64,000 nt of DNA, from NCBI GenBank assembly GCA_964510315.1, contig CAZEAP010000005.1, positions 1 to 64,000 of the forward strand, in the 5' to 3' direction. The position numbers and the translations under genes are program-made. Below, one piece after another: positions 46,345 through 54,997 of this stretch (its first letter is position 1; the number at the start of each line of letters is the position of its first letter). Below the pieces are notes generated by a model. The model saw nothing but the letters and a program-made list of their open reading frames with translations, was not told where the DNA came from and made no database searches. The DNA comes from CAZEAP01 sp964510315. Its GTDB lineage: Bacteria; Planctomycetota; Brocadiia; SM23-32.

Positions 46345-47799
46345 ATGAACGTCATCGCCATAGTGATCGATACGCTGCGCTACGACTACATCGGCGCCAA
46401 CGGGAACGATTGGATCCAGACGCCGAACCTGGACCGGCTGGCCGAAGATTCCTGGTGCTTCGACCGCTGTTTTGCGGCCGCTTTCCCCACCATACCCCAC
46501 CGGCTCGACATGATGACCGGCCGCCACGGGGAGCCGTTCCACGCCTGGATGCCGCTGCCCTACGACTGGGAAACCCTCCCCCGCGCGCTCGCGGACGCCG
46601 GTTACGCCACCCAGCTCATCCACGACACGCCCCACCTGGTGAACGGCGGACACCACTTCGACTGGCCCTTCCAGGCGTGGACCTTCATCCGCGGCGCCGA
46701 GGTGGACCGCCCGTGGATCGACGACCGGGAGGGATGGCCCGCCAACTGGAAGCGGGACGAGGTCTTCGACGCTGCCGGAGAGGTCAACTGGCCGCCGCAG
46801 TTCCACACCTACCTCCGGGCCAACCGGGACCGCCGGGACCGTGAGGATTGGAACGCCGCGCGGCTGTTCCGCACCGCCGCCCGGTTCCTGGAGGACAACC
46901 GGGACAGGGAGAAATTCTTCCTGTGGGTGGACTGCTTCGACCCGCATGAGCCCTGGGACGCGCCCCCCGAGTTCATGAAGAAATACGTCGATTCGGCCGG
47001 CTACGACGGCACCATCGACCCGCGCTCCTTCTACGTGCGCAACAGCGACGAGCTGCCCGATGAAGCCCGACAGCGCATCGCCGCCGCCTACGCCGCCAAG
47101 GTGAGCTGGATGGACCACTGCCTCGGTCAGTTTCTGGACACCTTCGAGAGCACCGGCCTGGCCGACAATACGGCGATCGTCCTCACCGCCGACCACGGGA
47201 CCCGGGTGGGCGACCGGGGGCGCTACGGGAAGGGAGGTCGGATACCGGAGGGGGTGGCCCACGTCCCCCTGTTCGTCCGCCCGCCGGGAGGGGAGCACGG
47301 GCGCAGCGAGATGTTCCTCCAGCCCCAGGACGTCTACGCCACCGTGTGCGGGCTGGTCGGCCTGGACGGCGTCGGCGGGCGCGATTCGAGCGACGCGCTC
47401 TCCGCCGCCCGAGCCGGCAACGAGGGCCCCCGTTCGCTCGCCCTCTCGGGCGGCTCCGCCGACGGCTGGTCGGGCGACTCCGAAGGCTATCTGTTCACCG
47501 TCTTTGCCGAGGACGGATACCTGGAACTGGCCGCCGACCCGGAGGCCGGCCGGCTTTACGAATACGGCGGGACGACGGACCTCTCCTCGGAGGCAGGGGG
47601 AGCGGTCCGTGAGCTGCATGAGGCGGGCATAGACGAGGTGGAGCGGCGGGGCGCCGACCCCGACCTGGTGGGCTGGCTCCGCGGCCACGGCGAGGCGGAG
47701 TTCCCGGAGGACGCCGTCCGGCACCGCGGCTGGCCGCCGCCCCCCGGCTACGACCGCTACTGGAAACGCCTCTACAAAGGGGACGGCGAGCGCGGGTAG
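46345..47799 (+). CDS. Sulfatase-fold hydrolase with Thr at the nucleophile position
   Basis: This 484-aa protein is in the alkaline-phosphatase/sulfatase superfamily: IVIDTLRYDYIGANG gives N-terminal ligands, and LTADHGTRVGDRGRYGKGG the C-terminal ones. The position of the sulfatase Cys is Thr49 (FPTIPHRLDMMTGR). Thr cannot become formylglycine, but Thr is the nucleophile in other members of this superfamily, such as nucleotide pyrophosphatase/phosphodiesterases. The conserved WVDCFDPHEPWDAPPEF marks the same subgroup as the protein at 48901-50280. It may hydrolyse a phosphate or phosphonate ester; the sulfatase label should not be taken at face value. There is no signal peptide. Confidence 0.85.
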   Translation: MNVIAIVIDTLRYDYIGANGNDWIQTPNLDRLAEDSWCFDRCFAAAFPTIPHRLDMMTGRHGEPFHAWMPLPYDWETLPRALADAGYATQLIHDTPHLVNGGHHFDWPFQAWTFIRGAEVDRPWIDDREGWPANWKRDEVFDAAGEVNWPPQFHTYLRANRDRRDREDWNAARLFRTAARFLEDNRDREKFFLWVDCFDPHEPWDAPPEFMKKYVDSAGYDGTIDPRSFYVRNSDELPDEARQRIAAAYAAKVSWMDHCLGQFLDTFESTGLADNTAIVLTADHGTRVGDRGRYGKGGRIPEGVAHVPLFVRPPGGEHGRSEMFLQPQDVYATVCGLVGLDGVGGRDSSDALSAARAGNEGPRSLALSGGSADGWSGDSEGYLFTVFAEDGYLELAADPEAGRLYEYGGTTDLSSEAGGAVRELHEAGIDEVERRGADPDLVGWLRGHGEAEFPEDAVRHRGWPPPPGYDRYWKRLYKGDGERG

Positions 47800-47806
47800 T
47801 CGCGCC

Positions 47807-48859
47807 TCACAGGGTGCCGAACCGTTCGCGGACCTTCGTCAGGTAACGCTCGGCGTCGTCGAGGGTCTCGACCGTGAGGGTTACGAGGCTGCGGCGCTCG
47901 TCGGCGGCGTCCAGCAGCATCTCCACCTGGTCCTCGGTCAGCGGGCGCATCCAGTTGCTGAACATCACCGACTTGCCCTCGGCCTGGAAGCGGGTGCCGG
48001 CCTCGATGAGCGCCTCCAGCGGCGGACCGCCCGGATCGTTGGATATCTCGATGCCGGCCAGCTCCTCCACCTCTCCCAGCTTCTCATAACAGGGCAGCGC
48101 GGCGCTGTGGGTGTGGATGAACGGAACGTCCAGCGGACGGCAGAGCCGCTCGATCGGCTCCCGGAAGAACTGATCGAACTGGTCCGGCCCGACCAGCGCC
48201 AGGCCGTCCTCGGAAAACAGGCAGCTCCTGCCGGGCACGTAGACGCGGAACCCCGCGTTGCCCGCCGGTTGCCCGAGCAGCTCCCACTGGGCCTCGAAGA
48301 CCCGCAGGAACAGGCGGGTCAACTCGCCGGCGCGCTCCTTCACGGCATCCGGTGAATCGAACATGTCCAGTGACAGTTGCTCCCCGCCCAGCAGGCCGAG
48401 CAGGGCTTCCATCGGCCCGGTCAGGGCACCCGTGGACACCACCGCGCCGGGGATGTCCGCTTCCACCAGGGCGCGGAGCTTCCGCGCGTAGCCCCGCCAG
48501 AGAGGCCGGTCCGGGTCGAACTCCTCCACGCGCAGTTCCTCCGCCGTTTTGCCGGTGGGGATGCACCAGGAGGTATGGCCGTCCTCTCGATACTCGGCGC
48601 CGGCGAGGGCGGGCAGGAAGGAGGTGCCGTAGTTGAGGCTGATCTCGGGAACCCGGTCGCCCGGGGCGCGGGCGGCTCTGGCGGCGGCCGCCCGGTACTT
48701 CTCGACCACGTCCTCGACCGGCGTATCGATGTCGATGGCGGGACAGGGGGGCATCTCCCCCGGCGGCCCCTGCTCGGTGAAGAAGAAACCGAGGAGCGGG
48801 CGGGGCGCCCCTCCCTGCCAGAACAGCCTGTGCAGCTCGATCTTGTCTTCCAGGTCCAT
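47807..48859 (-). CDS. Uroporphyrinogen-decarboxylase-fold protein (methyltransferase-like)
   Basis: This 350-aa protein is a more distant relative of the tandem pair at 36-38 kb. The UROD fold shows in GFRVYVPGRSCLFSEDGLAL, LDVPFIHTHSAALPCYEKLG and the late strand KSVMFSNWMRPL. IHTHSAA replaces the HSDGN of the tandem pair and the His-x-Cys of known methyltransferases. The start at 48859 was picked because GGAG lies at proper distance on the minus strand and the helix MDLEDKIELHRLFW is a typical opening. It lies 41 bp downstream of the Thr-type hydrolase on the same strand, in a unit started by the rhamnosidase gene. Confidence 0.75.
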   Translation of the reverse strand: MDLEDKIELHRLFWQGGAPRPLLGFFFTEQGPPGEMPPCPAIDIDTPVEDVVEKYRAAAARAARAPGDRVPEISLNYGTSFLPALAGAEYREDGHTSWCIPTGKTAEELRVEEFDPDRPLWRGYARKLRALVEADIPGAVVSTGALTGPMEALLGLLGGEQLSLDMFDSPDAVKERAGELTRLFLRVFEAQWELLGQPAGNAGFRVYVPGRSCLFSEDGLALVGPDQFDQFFREPIERLCRPLDVPFIHTHSAALPCYEKLGEVEELAGIEISNDPGGPPLEALIEAGTRFQAEGKSVMFSNWMRPLTEDQVEMLLDAADERRSLVTLTVETLDDAERYLTKVRERFGTL

Positions 48860-48900
48860 CGTGTCTCCGTCGTCTTGTCGGCGGGCGGTGGTCGCGGGCC

Positions 48901-50280
48901 TCAACGATCCCGGTAGATGCAGGACAGGGGCGGCGCCTGCCGGCGGTCGCCGGTGTGCTTTATCTCGTAGGGCAACTCGCCGAGGGCGTCTTCCAGGTAG
49001 CGCGTGAATTCCTCCACCACCTCCGGACGCTCCTCGTAGAGGTTGTTTGTCTCGTCGGGATCAGCCTGAAGGTCGTAAAGCTCGCGCCGGTCGCCCTGGA
49101 GGGTGGAGTCGATCACCATGTTCCACTCCCGGTCCCGGACGCTCACGTTACCGTACCACGCCGTGATGACCTTCTCCGGCGGACGGTAGTCGGGGCTGAG
49201 GAAATCCGACCCGTCCAGGGCGAGTTGCTCCCCGGCCGGGAAGCCCATCAGGTTGCACACGGTGGGGAACAGGTCCTGGTGCTGCACGAAGTCGTCCCGC
49301 TCCGTGCCCGCCTCCCTGCCCTCCGGGAGACGCACGATGAAGGGGATGCGGGTGTTGTAGCCGTGGAGCCGGTCGCCCCCCTTGCCGAAGCGGCCCTTGT
49401 CCCACAGCTCGGTGCCGTGATCGCTTGTGAAGATGACGGCGGTCTCGTCGGCCAGGTGCATCTGGCGCAGCTTCTCCAGGAACACGCCGATCCATTTGTC
49501 CACGAAGCTGACGTAGCCGTAGTAGAGCGCCCGCGTCCTCTCGATCTCCTCCTCGCTGGGATCGATGTCGTTGATGAGCTGGGGCTGGATGTAGTTCCGG
49601 CTGGCGTCGGTGGTGTAGTAGGCGTCGGCGAACTCCATGGGCGGGTCCCAGCGCTCGTGCGGCGCGAAGGAGTCGATCCACAGGAACCAGGGCTGGTTCT
49701 CCCGGTTTTCCTCCAGCCAACGGGACGCGCGGCGGAAGAGACGCGGCGTCAGGTAGTCCTCCTCCGTTTGCCGGTCCAGCATGTTCAGCAGATACTGGGT
49801 CAGCGTGGGCCATCGCTGGTGGTCGTTGATGCCCTCGGGGTGATAGGGCGAGACGTCCACGGCGGAGAGCGGCCCGCTGCGGACCGGATCGCCCTCCTGC
49901 CCGCGGATGAACGACCAGGAGGCGAAACCCCGCGTGAAGTTCTGCGTCGGCTTGAACATGTGATAGGTGTCCCCGACCAGGCCGGTCACCACGCCCTCCT
50001 CCAGCAGGAACTCAGAGAGCATGGTCTGCTCGTCGGGCACGCGGTGCCAGCCGGGAATCGCCGGCGTGAGCCCGCGGGAGCCCATCTGGAATCTCCAGGG
50101 GAAAGAGCGGATGCCGGTCAGCGCCGTGCGGCGGGCCTGGATGGTCGGCAGACCCTCGGCGAAGGCGTTGGTGAAGGTGATACCCTCGCTGCGCAGGGCG
50201 TCGAGCGAGGGCGTGGTCACAACCGGGTGACCGATCATGTCGTGCCGGAAAGTGTCACAGCAGATGATGACGCAGTTCAC
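48901..50280 (-). CDS. Sulfatase-fold hydrolase with Thr at the nucleophile position
   Basis: This 459-aa protein has CCDTFRHDMIGHP and IFTSDHGTELWDKGRFGKGG as metal-binding motifs. The nucleophile position is Thr46 in LPTIQARRTALTG, so there is no Cys to convert to formylglycine. WIDSFAPHERWDPPMEFADA matches the same element in the protein at 46345-47799, and the two form one subfamily on opposite strands. The ending ELYDLQADPDETNNLYEERP is typical of sulfatases. There is no signal peptide. It follows the GH78 gene by 44 bp. Confidence 0.85.
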   Translation of the reverse strand: MNCVIICCDTFRHDMIGHPVVTTPSLDALRSEGITFTNAFAEGLPTIQARRTALTGIRSFPWRFQMGSRGLTPAIPGWHRVPDEQTMLSEFLLEEGVVTGLVGDTYHMFKPTQNFTRGFASWSFIRGQEGDPVRSGPLSAVDVSPYHPEGINDHQRWPTLTQYLLNMLDRQTEEDYLTPRLFRRASRWLEENRENQPWFLWIDSFAPHERWDPPMEFADAYYTTDASRNYIQPQLINDIDPSEEEIERTRALYYGYVSFVDKWIGVFLEKLRQMHLADETAVIFTSDHGTELWDKGRFGKGGDRLHGYNTRIPFIVRLPEGREAGTERDDFVQHQDLFPTVCNLMGFPAGEQLALDGSDFLSPDYRPPEKVITAWYGNVSVRDREWNMVIDSTLQGDRRELYDLQADPDETNNLYEERPEVVEEFTRYLEDALGELPYEIKHTGDRRQAPPLSCIYRDR

Positions 50281-50324
50281 GGGAACTTACTCCCCTGGAA
50301 TAGCGGTAGCATTCTGTCTCTTGA

Positions 50325-52724
50325 TCAAACGCGGTGGAAATCGGACAGACCGGCGTAGTCGGCCGGCTCGCGGAACTCGACCGGCGCATCCTCCGGGGCG
50401 TCGACCTCCACGGAGAAGCGACCATCCCTGACCTCCCACGCCACACCGATCGGTCCCCAACGAGTGGGCACCGAACCCTCTGCGCGCTCGAGCCCGCAGG
50501 TCTGGGGAGCGACGAGCACGGGACCGTCCGGGGAATCGACCCGTACGCCGAGGACGTAGCGGCTGAGCCAGGCGGTGGGCGCCGCCGACCAGGCGTGGCA
50601 GTGGCTGCGGGGTCGGGCCACCCAGCGGCCGCCGCGGAAGGTGCCGCCGAACTGCCATTCCTCCCAGAAGCTGGTCGCGCCCTCGTCCAGCATCGCGCCC
50701 CAGCGCTCGCGGATGAAGTCCCGGGCGAGCCGCGCGAGCCCGACCTGCCCGAGCGCCTCCAGAAGGTAAAAGCTGAAGTAGGGCTGAGTGCGCACCAGGT
50801 CCTCGCTCTCCGCCGTCCGGCGCATCAGTTCGCGCTCGTCCCCGCGGGTCAGCCCGGCCAGGACGGCGATGGATTGGGTGTGCTGGCTGAACATCTCGGT
50901 GCGCCGCCCGCCCACAAGGTTGTCGACGTACAGGTCTCTCTCGGGATCGTAGAAAGCCCCGTGGAAGGCGTCGCGCAGGCACCCGGCCCGGCGGCGCCAC
51001 TCCTCGGCAGCTTCCCGGCGGCCCGCCTTCTCAGCGACGACGGCTCCGGCCTCCAGGGCGATGCAGTAGGTGGCGTTCAGCGGGGCGCAGGTGCCTTCCC
51101 TGCCGACGTTCGCCCAGTCGATGAAAACCCAGCCGGGCACGCTCTCCAGGAGGCCGTCGGGGTTCTCAAACGGAGCGAACCACTCGAGGAGCCGCTCCAT
51201 GTTGGGGACGAACCGCCCGGCGAACTCCGCGTCACCGTCGTGGAGCAGGACGTCGAGAACCGCCTGCACCCACCACAGCGCGTAGTCCACGATGGCGAAG
51301 CCGGGCCGGTTGGAGACGCACGGGATCATCCCGCTCATTCCCTGGGCTTCGGCGAACTGCTCGACGAACTTCCTGGTCATCGCCCGCTCGCCGAAGGCGT
51401 TCTGGAGGATGAGGAGCTGGACGCGGCCGTCGCCCAGCCACTGCTGCTGCTCCCGCCACGGCGTGTCCATCATGCCGTCGTTGGTGCAGAGCTGCTGGGT
51501 GTGGGCGCCGACCTCCCAGATGCGCGTCGTCTTCCGGTCCGAGCATTCGAAGCGGCCGGCGGGCTCAAGAGGGTAGCGGAAGTAGTTGATGCCCGCGCCG
51601 TGGAGCTTCAGCGGGCGCGTCAACTCCCGGAACGTGAGCTGCATGTAGCGGAAGCCCTTCCAGTCGTAGACCTCGTGCCGCTGCCTGCCCTCCTTCAAGA
51701 CGTAGCGGTCGCCGTACTGAACCCCCTGCCGGACCACCGGCACGCGGCCGCCGCGAAGGCATTCGCCGAAGGCCGCGTCGACGACGGCACCCTCGTTGCC
51801 CTCCACCTCGAACCAGCCGAACCCGCTCAGCTCCCGCCCCAAATCGAGGATGATCGTCGCGCACCGCCGGTGGGGCTGGTCGCGGTCCAGCGGTGAAGGC
51901 TGCCGGACCACGGCCGGCCCGGCTTCCGGGTCGAGCAGCGAGTCGGCGTCCTCCACCTCGGTGTATTCCGGCTCGACCGGGACCTCCTGCATCAGGAACC
52001 AGGCGAGGTTCTCCGCATTGCTCTCGTGGTCCTGGACCTCGCCGACGCGGACGACGGCTTCGGGCAGCAGCAGGTCTTCGGCGCATTGCTCGACGCCGCG
52101 CGGAACCATGTCCGTCCACGGCTGGACGCGCGGGCCGGTCACGCCGGAACGCCCATCGCGGAGCAGGTGAGCCGGCTGCCAGGAGGAATCGTCGTAGTCC
52201 GGCTCCCGCCAGCGCTCTTCCTGCCGGGCGTCGTATTCCTCCACGATGCCGTAGTTGCCGTTTCGGCGCTGGGTCTCGGGGTTGTAGCAGGGATCCACTG
52301 AGAACCGCCATTGCTCGTCGGAACCAACCGGCTCTGCCGGGAGCGCAAGCTGGCACCAGAAACCGCCGCGCGCCGCGGCGACCAGCGCTGTGCGATAGCC
52401 GAAGTGGATCACCTGCACGGCCAGCACGTTGCGCCCCGTCCGCAGGTGCGGGGCCACGTCCAGGATGTCGTAACGCTTCTTGTGAGGGAGCGACTGGGCC
52501 GGGCCTCGCGCGGCGTACCGCCCGTTGACCCACAGCCGGTAGAAGCCCGAGCAGGTGATGCGCAGCGCCGCCCGCTCCGGCACCTCTTCCAGGTCGAAGG
52601 CCCGCCGGCCCCGCGCGAAGACGTTCCGCTCTCGCCCGGCGTCGAACCATATCCAGGGCGCCTTCAGTCGCGGCTCTATGTCTTTCAACTCCCCACACCT
52701 TTCTTTATGCTCTGTAGAAAGCAT
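50325..52724 (-). CDS. GH78-like alpha-L-rhamnosidase
   Basis: This protein of about 799 aa has an N-terminal beta-sandwich with FYRLWVNGRYAARGPAQS and an (alpha/alpha)6 catalytic barrel. The GH78 signature is MMDTPWREQQQWLGDGRVQ near residue 418: the first Asp, the Glu and the final Asp match the conserved acidic residues of the family. VPGWVFIDWANVGREG and SFWEEWQFGGTFRG complete the catalytic region. No signal peptide is visible, so rhamnose is probably released inside the cell. The ATG at 52724 lies inside the terminal repeat of a MITE and gives an extra MLSTEHKERCGE; a TTG at 52688 with AAAGG upstream may be the original start. Confidence 0.87.
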   Translation of the reverse strand: MLSTEHKERCGELKDIEPRLKAPWIWFDAGRERNVFARGRRAFDLEEVPERAALRITCSGFYRLWVNGRYAARGPAQSLPHKKRYDILDVAPHLRTGRNVLAVQVIHFGYRTALVAAARGGFWCQLALPAEPVGSDEQWRFSVDPCYNPETQRRNGNYGIVEEYDARQEERWREPDYDDSSWQPAHLLRDGRSGVTGPRVQPWTDMVPRGVEQCAEDLLLPEAVVRVGEVQDHESNAENLAWFLMQEVPVEPEYTEVEDADSLLDPEAGPAVVRQPSPLDRDQPHRRCATIILDLGRELSGFGWFEVEGNEGAVVDAAFGECLRGGRVPVVRQGVQYGDRYVLKEGRQRHEVYDWKGFRYMQLTFRELTRPLKLHGAGINYFRYPLEPAGRFECSDRKTTRIWEVGAHTQQLCTNDGMMDTPWREQQQWLGDGRVQLLILQNAFGERAMTRKFVEQFAEAQGMSGMIPCVSNRPGFAIVDYALWWVQAVLDVLLHDGDAEFAGRFVPNMERLLEWFAPFENPDGLLESVPGWVFIDWANVGREGTCAPLNATYCIALEAGAVVAEKAGRREAAEEWRRRAGCLRDAFHGAFYDPERDLYVDNLVGGRRTEMFSQHTQSIAVLAGLTRGDERELMRRTAESEDLVRTQPYFSFYLLEALGQVGLARLARDFIRERWGAMLDEGATSFWEEWQFGGTFRGGRWVARPRSHCHAWSAAPTAWLSRYVLGVRVDSPDGPVLVAPQTCGLERAEGSVPTRWGPIGVAWEVRDGRFSVEVDAPEDAPVEFREPADYAGLSDFHRV

Positions 52725-52876
52725 CCATCGGCACTCAAATCGGCCCGGCGCCTGCCACGCCGTCATGCTGAGGCGCCTTCCCTTCAGGCGCCGAACGCAT
52801 CTCGCCGTTCTGCGACGCCGTACTTTACCGCCCCGCCCTCTCGCATGCCAGCGATGCCCCTGCTTCCCGGCGGGCC
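52708..52876 (+). mobile_element. MITE-like element, copy 3 (right-truncated)
   Basis: It starts with the perfect 13-bp repeat TGCTCTGTAGAAA (52708-52720) and follows the 61401 copy base for base, with few changes, as far as CTTCCCGGCGGGCC at 52876, where UROD-like coding remnant begins. The second half is missing. Read outward on the minus strand, its end spells GATGCTTTCTACAGAGCA, supplying an ATG to the rhamnosidase frame. Confidence 0.85.
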
Positions 52877-52897
52877 GTCCGACCGCGGGTCCTCCCG

Positions 52898-53353
52898 CTC
52901 GCGGCCGTAAGGGATCGACTGATTGTGGTGGTTGAGCAGCCGCCAGTGGCCGGCCCGCTCGGCCGCCTCGTGAGCGGCCAGTATGCCCTTCTGCAGGAAG
53001 CCGACGAGTCGGTGCAGCCACTCGGGCCGCTCGACCATATCCAGCATGGTTTGCTCGATGCCGCGGAACTTGCCGAGCAACTGGTTGATGTGGCCGGCGA
53101 TCGGGGAGCGGTCGGCCACGACGGGCAAAGCATCACCCACCGCCTCCTGGAGCTTTTCCACCCGTTCGGCCGTCTTCTCCTCGTCGATGGCGTGTTCGGG
53201 GCGGAAGAGCTTCCCGAGGTCTTCCTCTGCCTTGAGCGGGGATTCCCATCGGTAGGCGTGGGTGCCGTCCGCATGGCGCTCGATCTCGACCCTCACGCCC
53301 CAGGCCCCCTCACCCGGCACGACGTGGGCGGCGCGGACGGTGAGCCACGGCTC
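52898..53353 (-). pseudogene. Fragment of a UROD-fold protein gene
   Basis: The minus strand encodes about 150 residues, with VVPGEGAWGVRVEIERHADG, AYRWESPLKAEEDLGKLF, RSPIAGHINQLLGKFRGI, EQTMLDMVERPEWLHRLV and HWRLLNHHNQSIPYG, typical of the middle third of larger UROD-like proteins in sugar loci. There is no start, and the 3' end runs into the MITE copy. The upstream edge meets the esterase fragment at about 53355, so two unrelated gene pieces are joined. Confidence 0.7.
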
Positions 53354-53361
53354 GATTGATC

Positions 53362-53598
53362 CGGATGACCGCCCTTCCCTTCCTGGCGGGAGAAATGCTC
53401 CCGGCTCCCCTGCCGCCAGCCGCCGCCGTGCACGTACACTACGGCGGGACCGGGCGTTGGGGCGGACCTGTCCGGTCGGTAGAGGTCCGCGCACAACTCG
53501 CGTCCGCCACCGGTGCCGTAAACGATTTTCCTGGATCTGCGTGGTGCTTCGGGCACGATGTCTCCTTCCGTCATCCATCCGGCCAGTGGCGGGGGCAA
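53362..53598 (-). pseudogene. Fragment of an alpha/beta-hydrolase (esterase/lipase-like) gene
   Basis: This is the N-terminal part only. A signal-free start MTEGDIVPEAPRRSRKIVYG leads to ELCADLYRPD and PGPAVVYVHGGGWRQGSREH, the HGGGW oxyanion-hole motif of hormone-sensitive-lipase-type carboxylesterases. The catalytic Ser region and the rest are absent, and the sequence passes into the UROD-like fragment. It is a non-functional remnant. The stretch 53599-53716 shows no gene. Confidence 0.65.
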
Positions 53599-53716
53599 TG
53601 GTATGGGAGCGCCCCGACCCCGTCAACGCCATCGCCCGAACGAGCCGCCGGATGGTTGCAGTCCACGGAAGCGAGCGGGTAGAATTCCGGTGACCCCGCC
53701 CTATTGTCCGCCGCCC

Positions 53717-54997
53717 ATGAAACCACCGGAGCAGGCCGCAGCCTCGAGCACCACGGGCCCCCGGGAAGTCCATTGGGGCCGCGCGCTGAGCTGGGCGTTC
53801 TACGACTTTGCCAACACCATATACTCCGCGCTGGTGGTCTCCTACGCGATCACCCTCCACGTGAAGGAGTACACCGGCGTAGAGAAGTATACCTTCCTGA
53901 CCATCGGGCTGAGCCTGCTGGCCAGCGGCGTCGCGTTGCCATTCGCCGGAGAGGTGGCCGACCGGACCGGCCGGGCGAAGGAGTGCCTGATCGGGCTCAC
54001 ACTGCTGTGCTGCGGTTGCTGCGTCGCCATCACGTTCGCGGGCACGGCCTGGTTGATCCTGGTCCTGTTTTTCGTGGCCAACTTCTGCTTCAACTCCTCG
54101 CTGACCTTCTACGACAGCCTTATGCCGACCCTCGCGCCCCGGGAACGGCTGGGGATGATCAGCGGGCTTGGTGTTGGACTCGGCTACGTGGGCGTGGCCT
54201 TTGCCCTGCCGCTGGGCTGGCTGCTGGTGGGTTGGTACAGTCAGACCAATCCCGCCCATGAGCGGGCCGTGCTATTCGCCTTTGCCGGGATGCTGTTCGT
54301 TCTGTTCAGCCTGCCGCTGTTCCTCTTCGTCCCCGGCAAACCGCCCACCAAAAGGCTCCGCCCGGGGCAGAAGCTGGCGCGCCTGGTGTGGCGACGGGTT
54401 CTGACAACGCTGCGCGCCCTCCCGCGCCATCGGTCCGTGCTGCTTTTCCTGGTGGGGAACTTCCTGCTGGTCGACTCCCTGAACACCGGCGTCGTGGCCG
54501 CCACGCCCTACATGGTGCACGTCTTCGGGCTGGACAAGCAGAGGGCCATGCTCTGGCTGATTCCCTTCAGCCTGGGGGCCGGGCTGCTCGGAGTGCTGGG
54601 GGGACGGATAGCCGACCGCATCGGACCGCGCCGGGCCATGCTTGCCGCCGGCCTCTGCGTGGCGGCGGCCATCCTGATCGCCGGGTTGACCACCAGCTTC
54701 GCCTTCTTTATATTCGGCTTCGTGCTGCTGGGCGGCTACGGCCTGGCCAACATCTGGGTGGCGGGGCGGAAGCTGCTCGTGCAGCTCGTGCCGCCGGGAC
54801 AGGTGGGGAAGTACTTCGGGCTCTACAACGTCGGCCACAAGCTCTCGGTGATCGGGGCGTTGGCCTTCGGACTGCTGGCGGACGTGGAGGTGCCGGGCAC
54901 CCGGACCGGCGGCTACCGACTGGGAGTGCTGTTCCAGCTCATCCTGCTGAGCGGCGGGCTCTTCTGCATCTACAAGGTCGGAGGGGACGGTGACTGA
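53717..54997 (+). CDS. Major facilitator superfamily transporter (UMF1/Atg22-like)
   Basis: This 426-aa integral membrane protein has about 12 predicted helices. The opening SWAFYDFANTIYSALVVSYA is the signature of the UMF1/Atg22-like MFS group, and GEVADRTGRAKECLIG and GRIADRIGPRRAMLAAG are the MFS loop 2-3 and 8-9 motifs. The substrate is unknown; the location next to the sulfatase/rhamnosidase locus makes a sugar or sugar derivative possible. Its end overlaps the next gene by 8 bp. The ATG at 53717 is used; the hydrophobic protein begins about 30 residues later, after a Pro/Ala-rich N-tail. Confidence 0.87.
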   Translation: MKPPEQAAASSTTGPREVHWGRALSWAFYDFANTIYSALVVSYAITLHVKEYTGVEKYTFLTIGLSLLASGVALPFAGEVADRTGRAKECLIGLTLLCCGCCVAITFAGTAWLILVLFFVANFCFNSSLTFYDSLMPTLAPRERLGMISGLGVGLGYVGVAFALPLGWLLVGWYSQTNPAHERAVLFAFAGMLFVLFSLPLFLFVPGKPPTKRLRPGQKLARLVWRRVLTTLRALPRHRSVLLFLVGNFLLVDSLNTGVVAATPYMVHVFGLDKQRAMLWLIPFSLGAGLLGVLGGRIADRIGPRRAMLAAGLCVAAAILIAGLTTSFAFFIFGFVLLGGYGLANIWVAGRKLLVQLVPPGQVGKYFGLYNVGHKLSVIGALAFGLLADVEVPGTRTGGYRLGVLFQLILLSGGLFCIYKVGGDGD

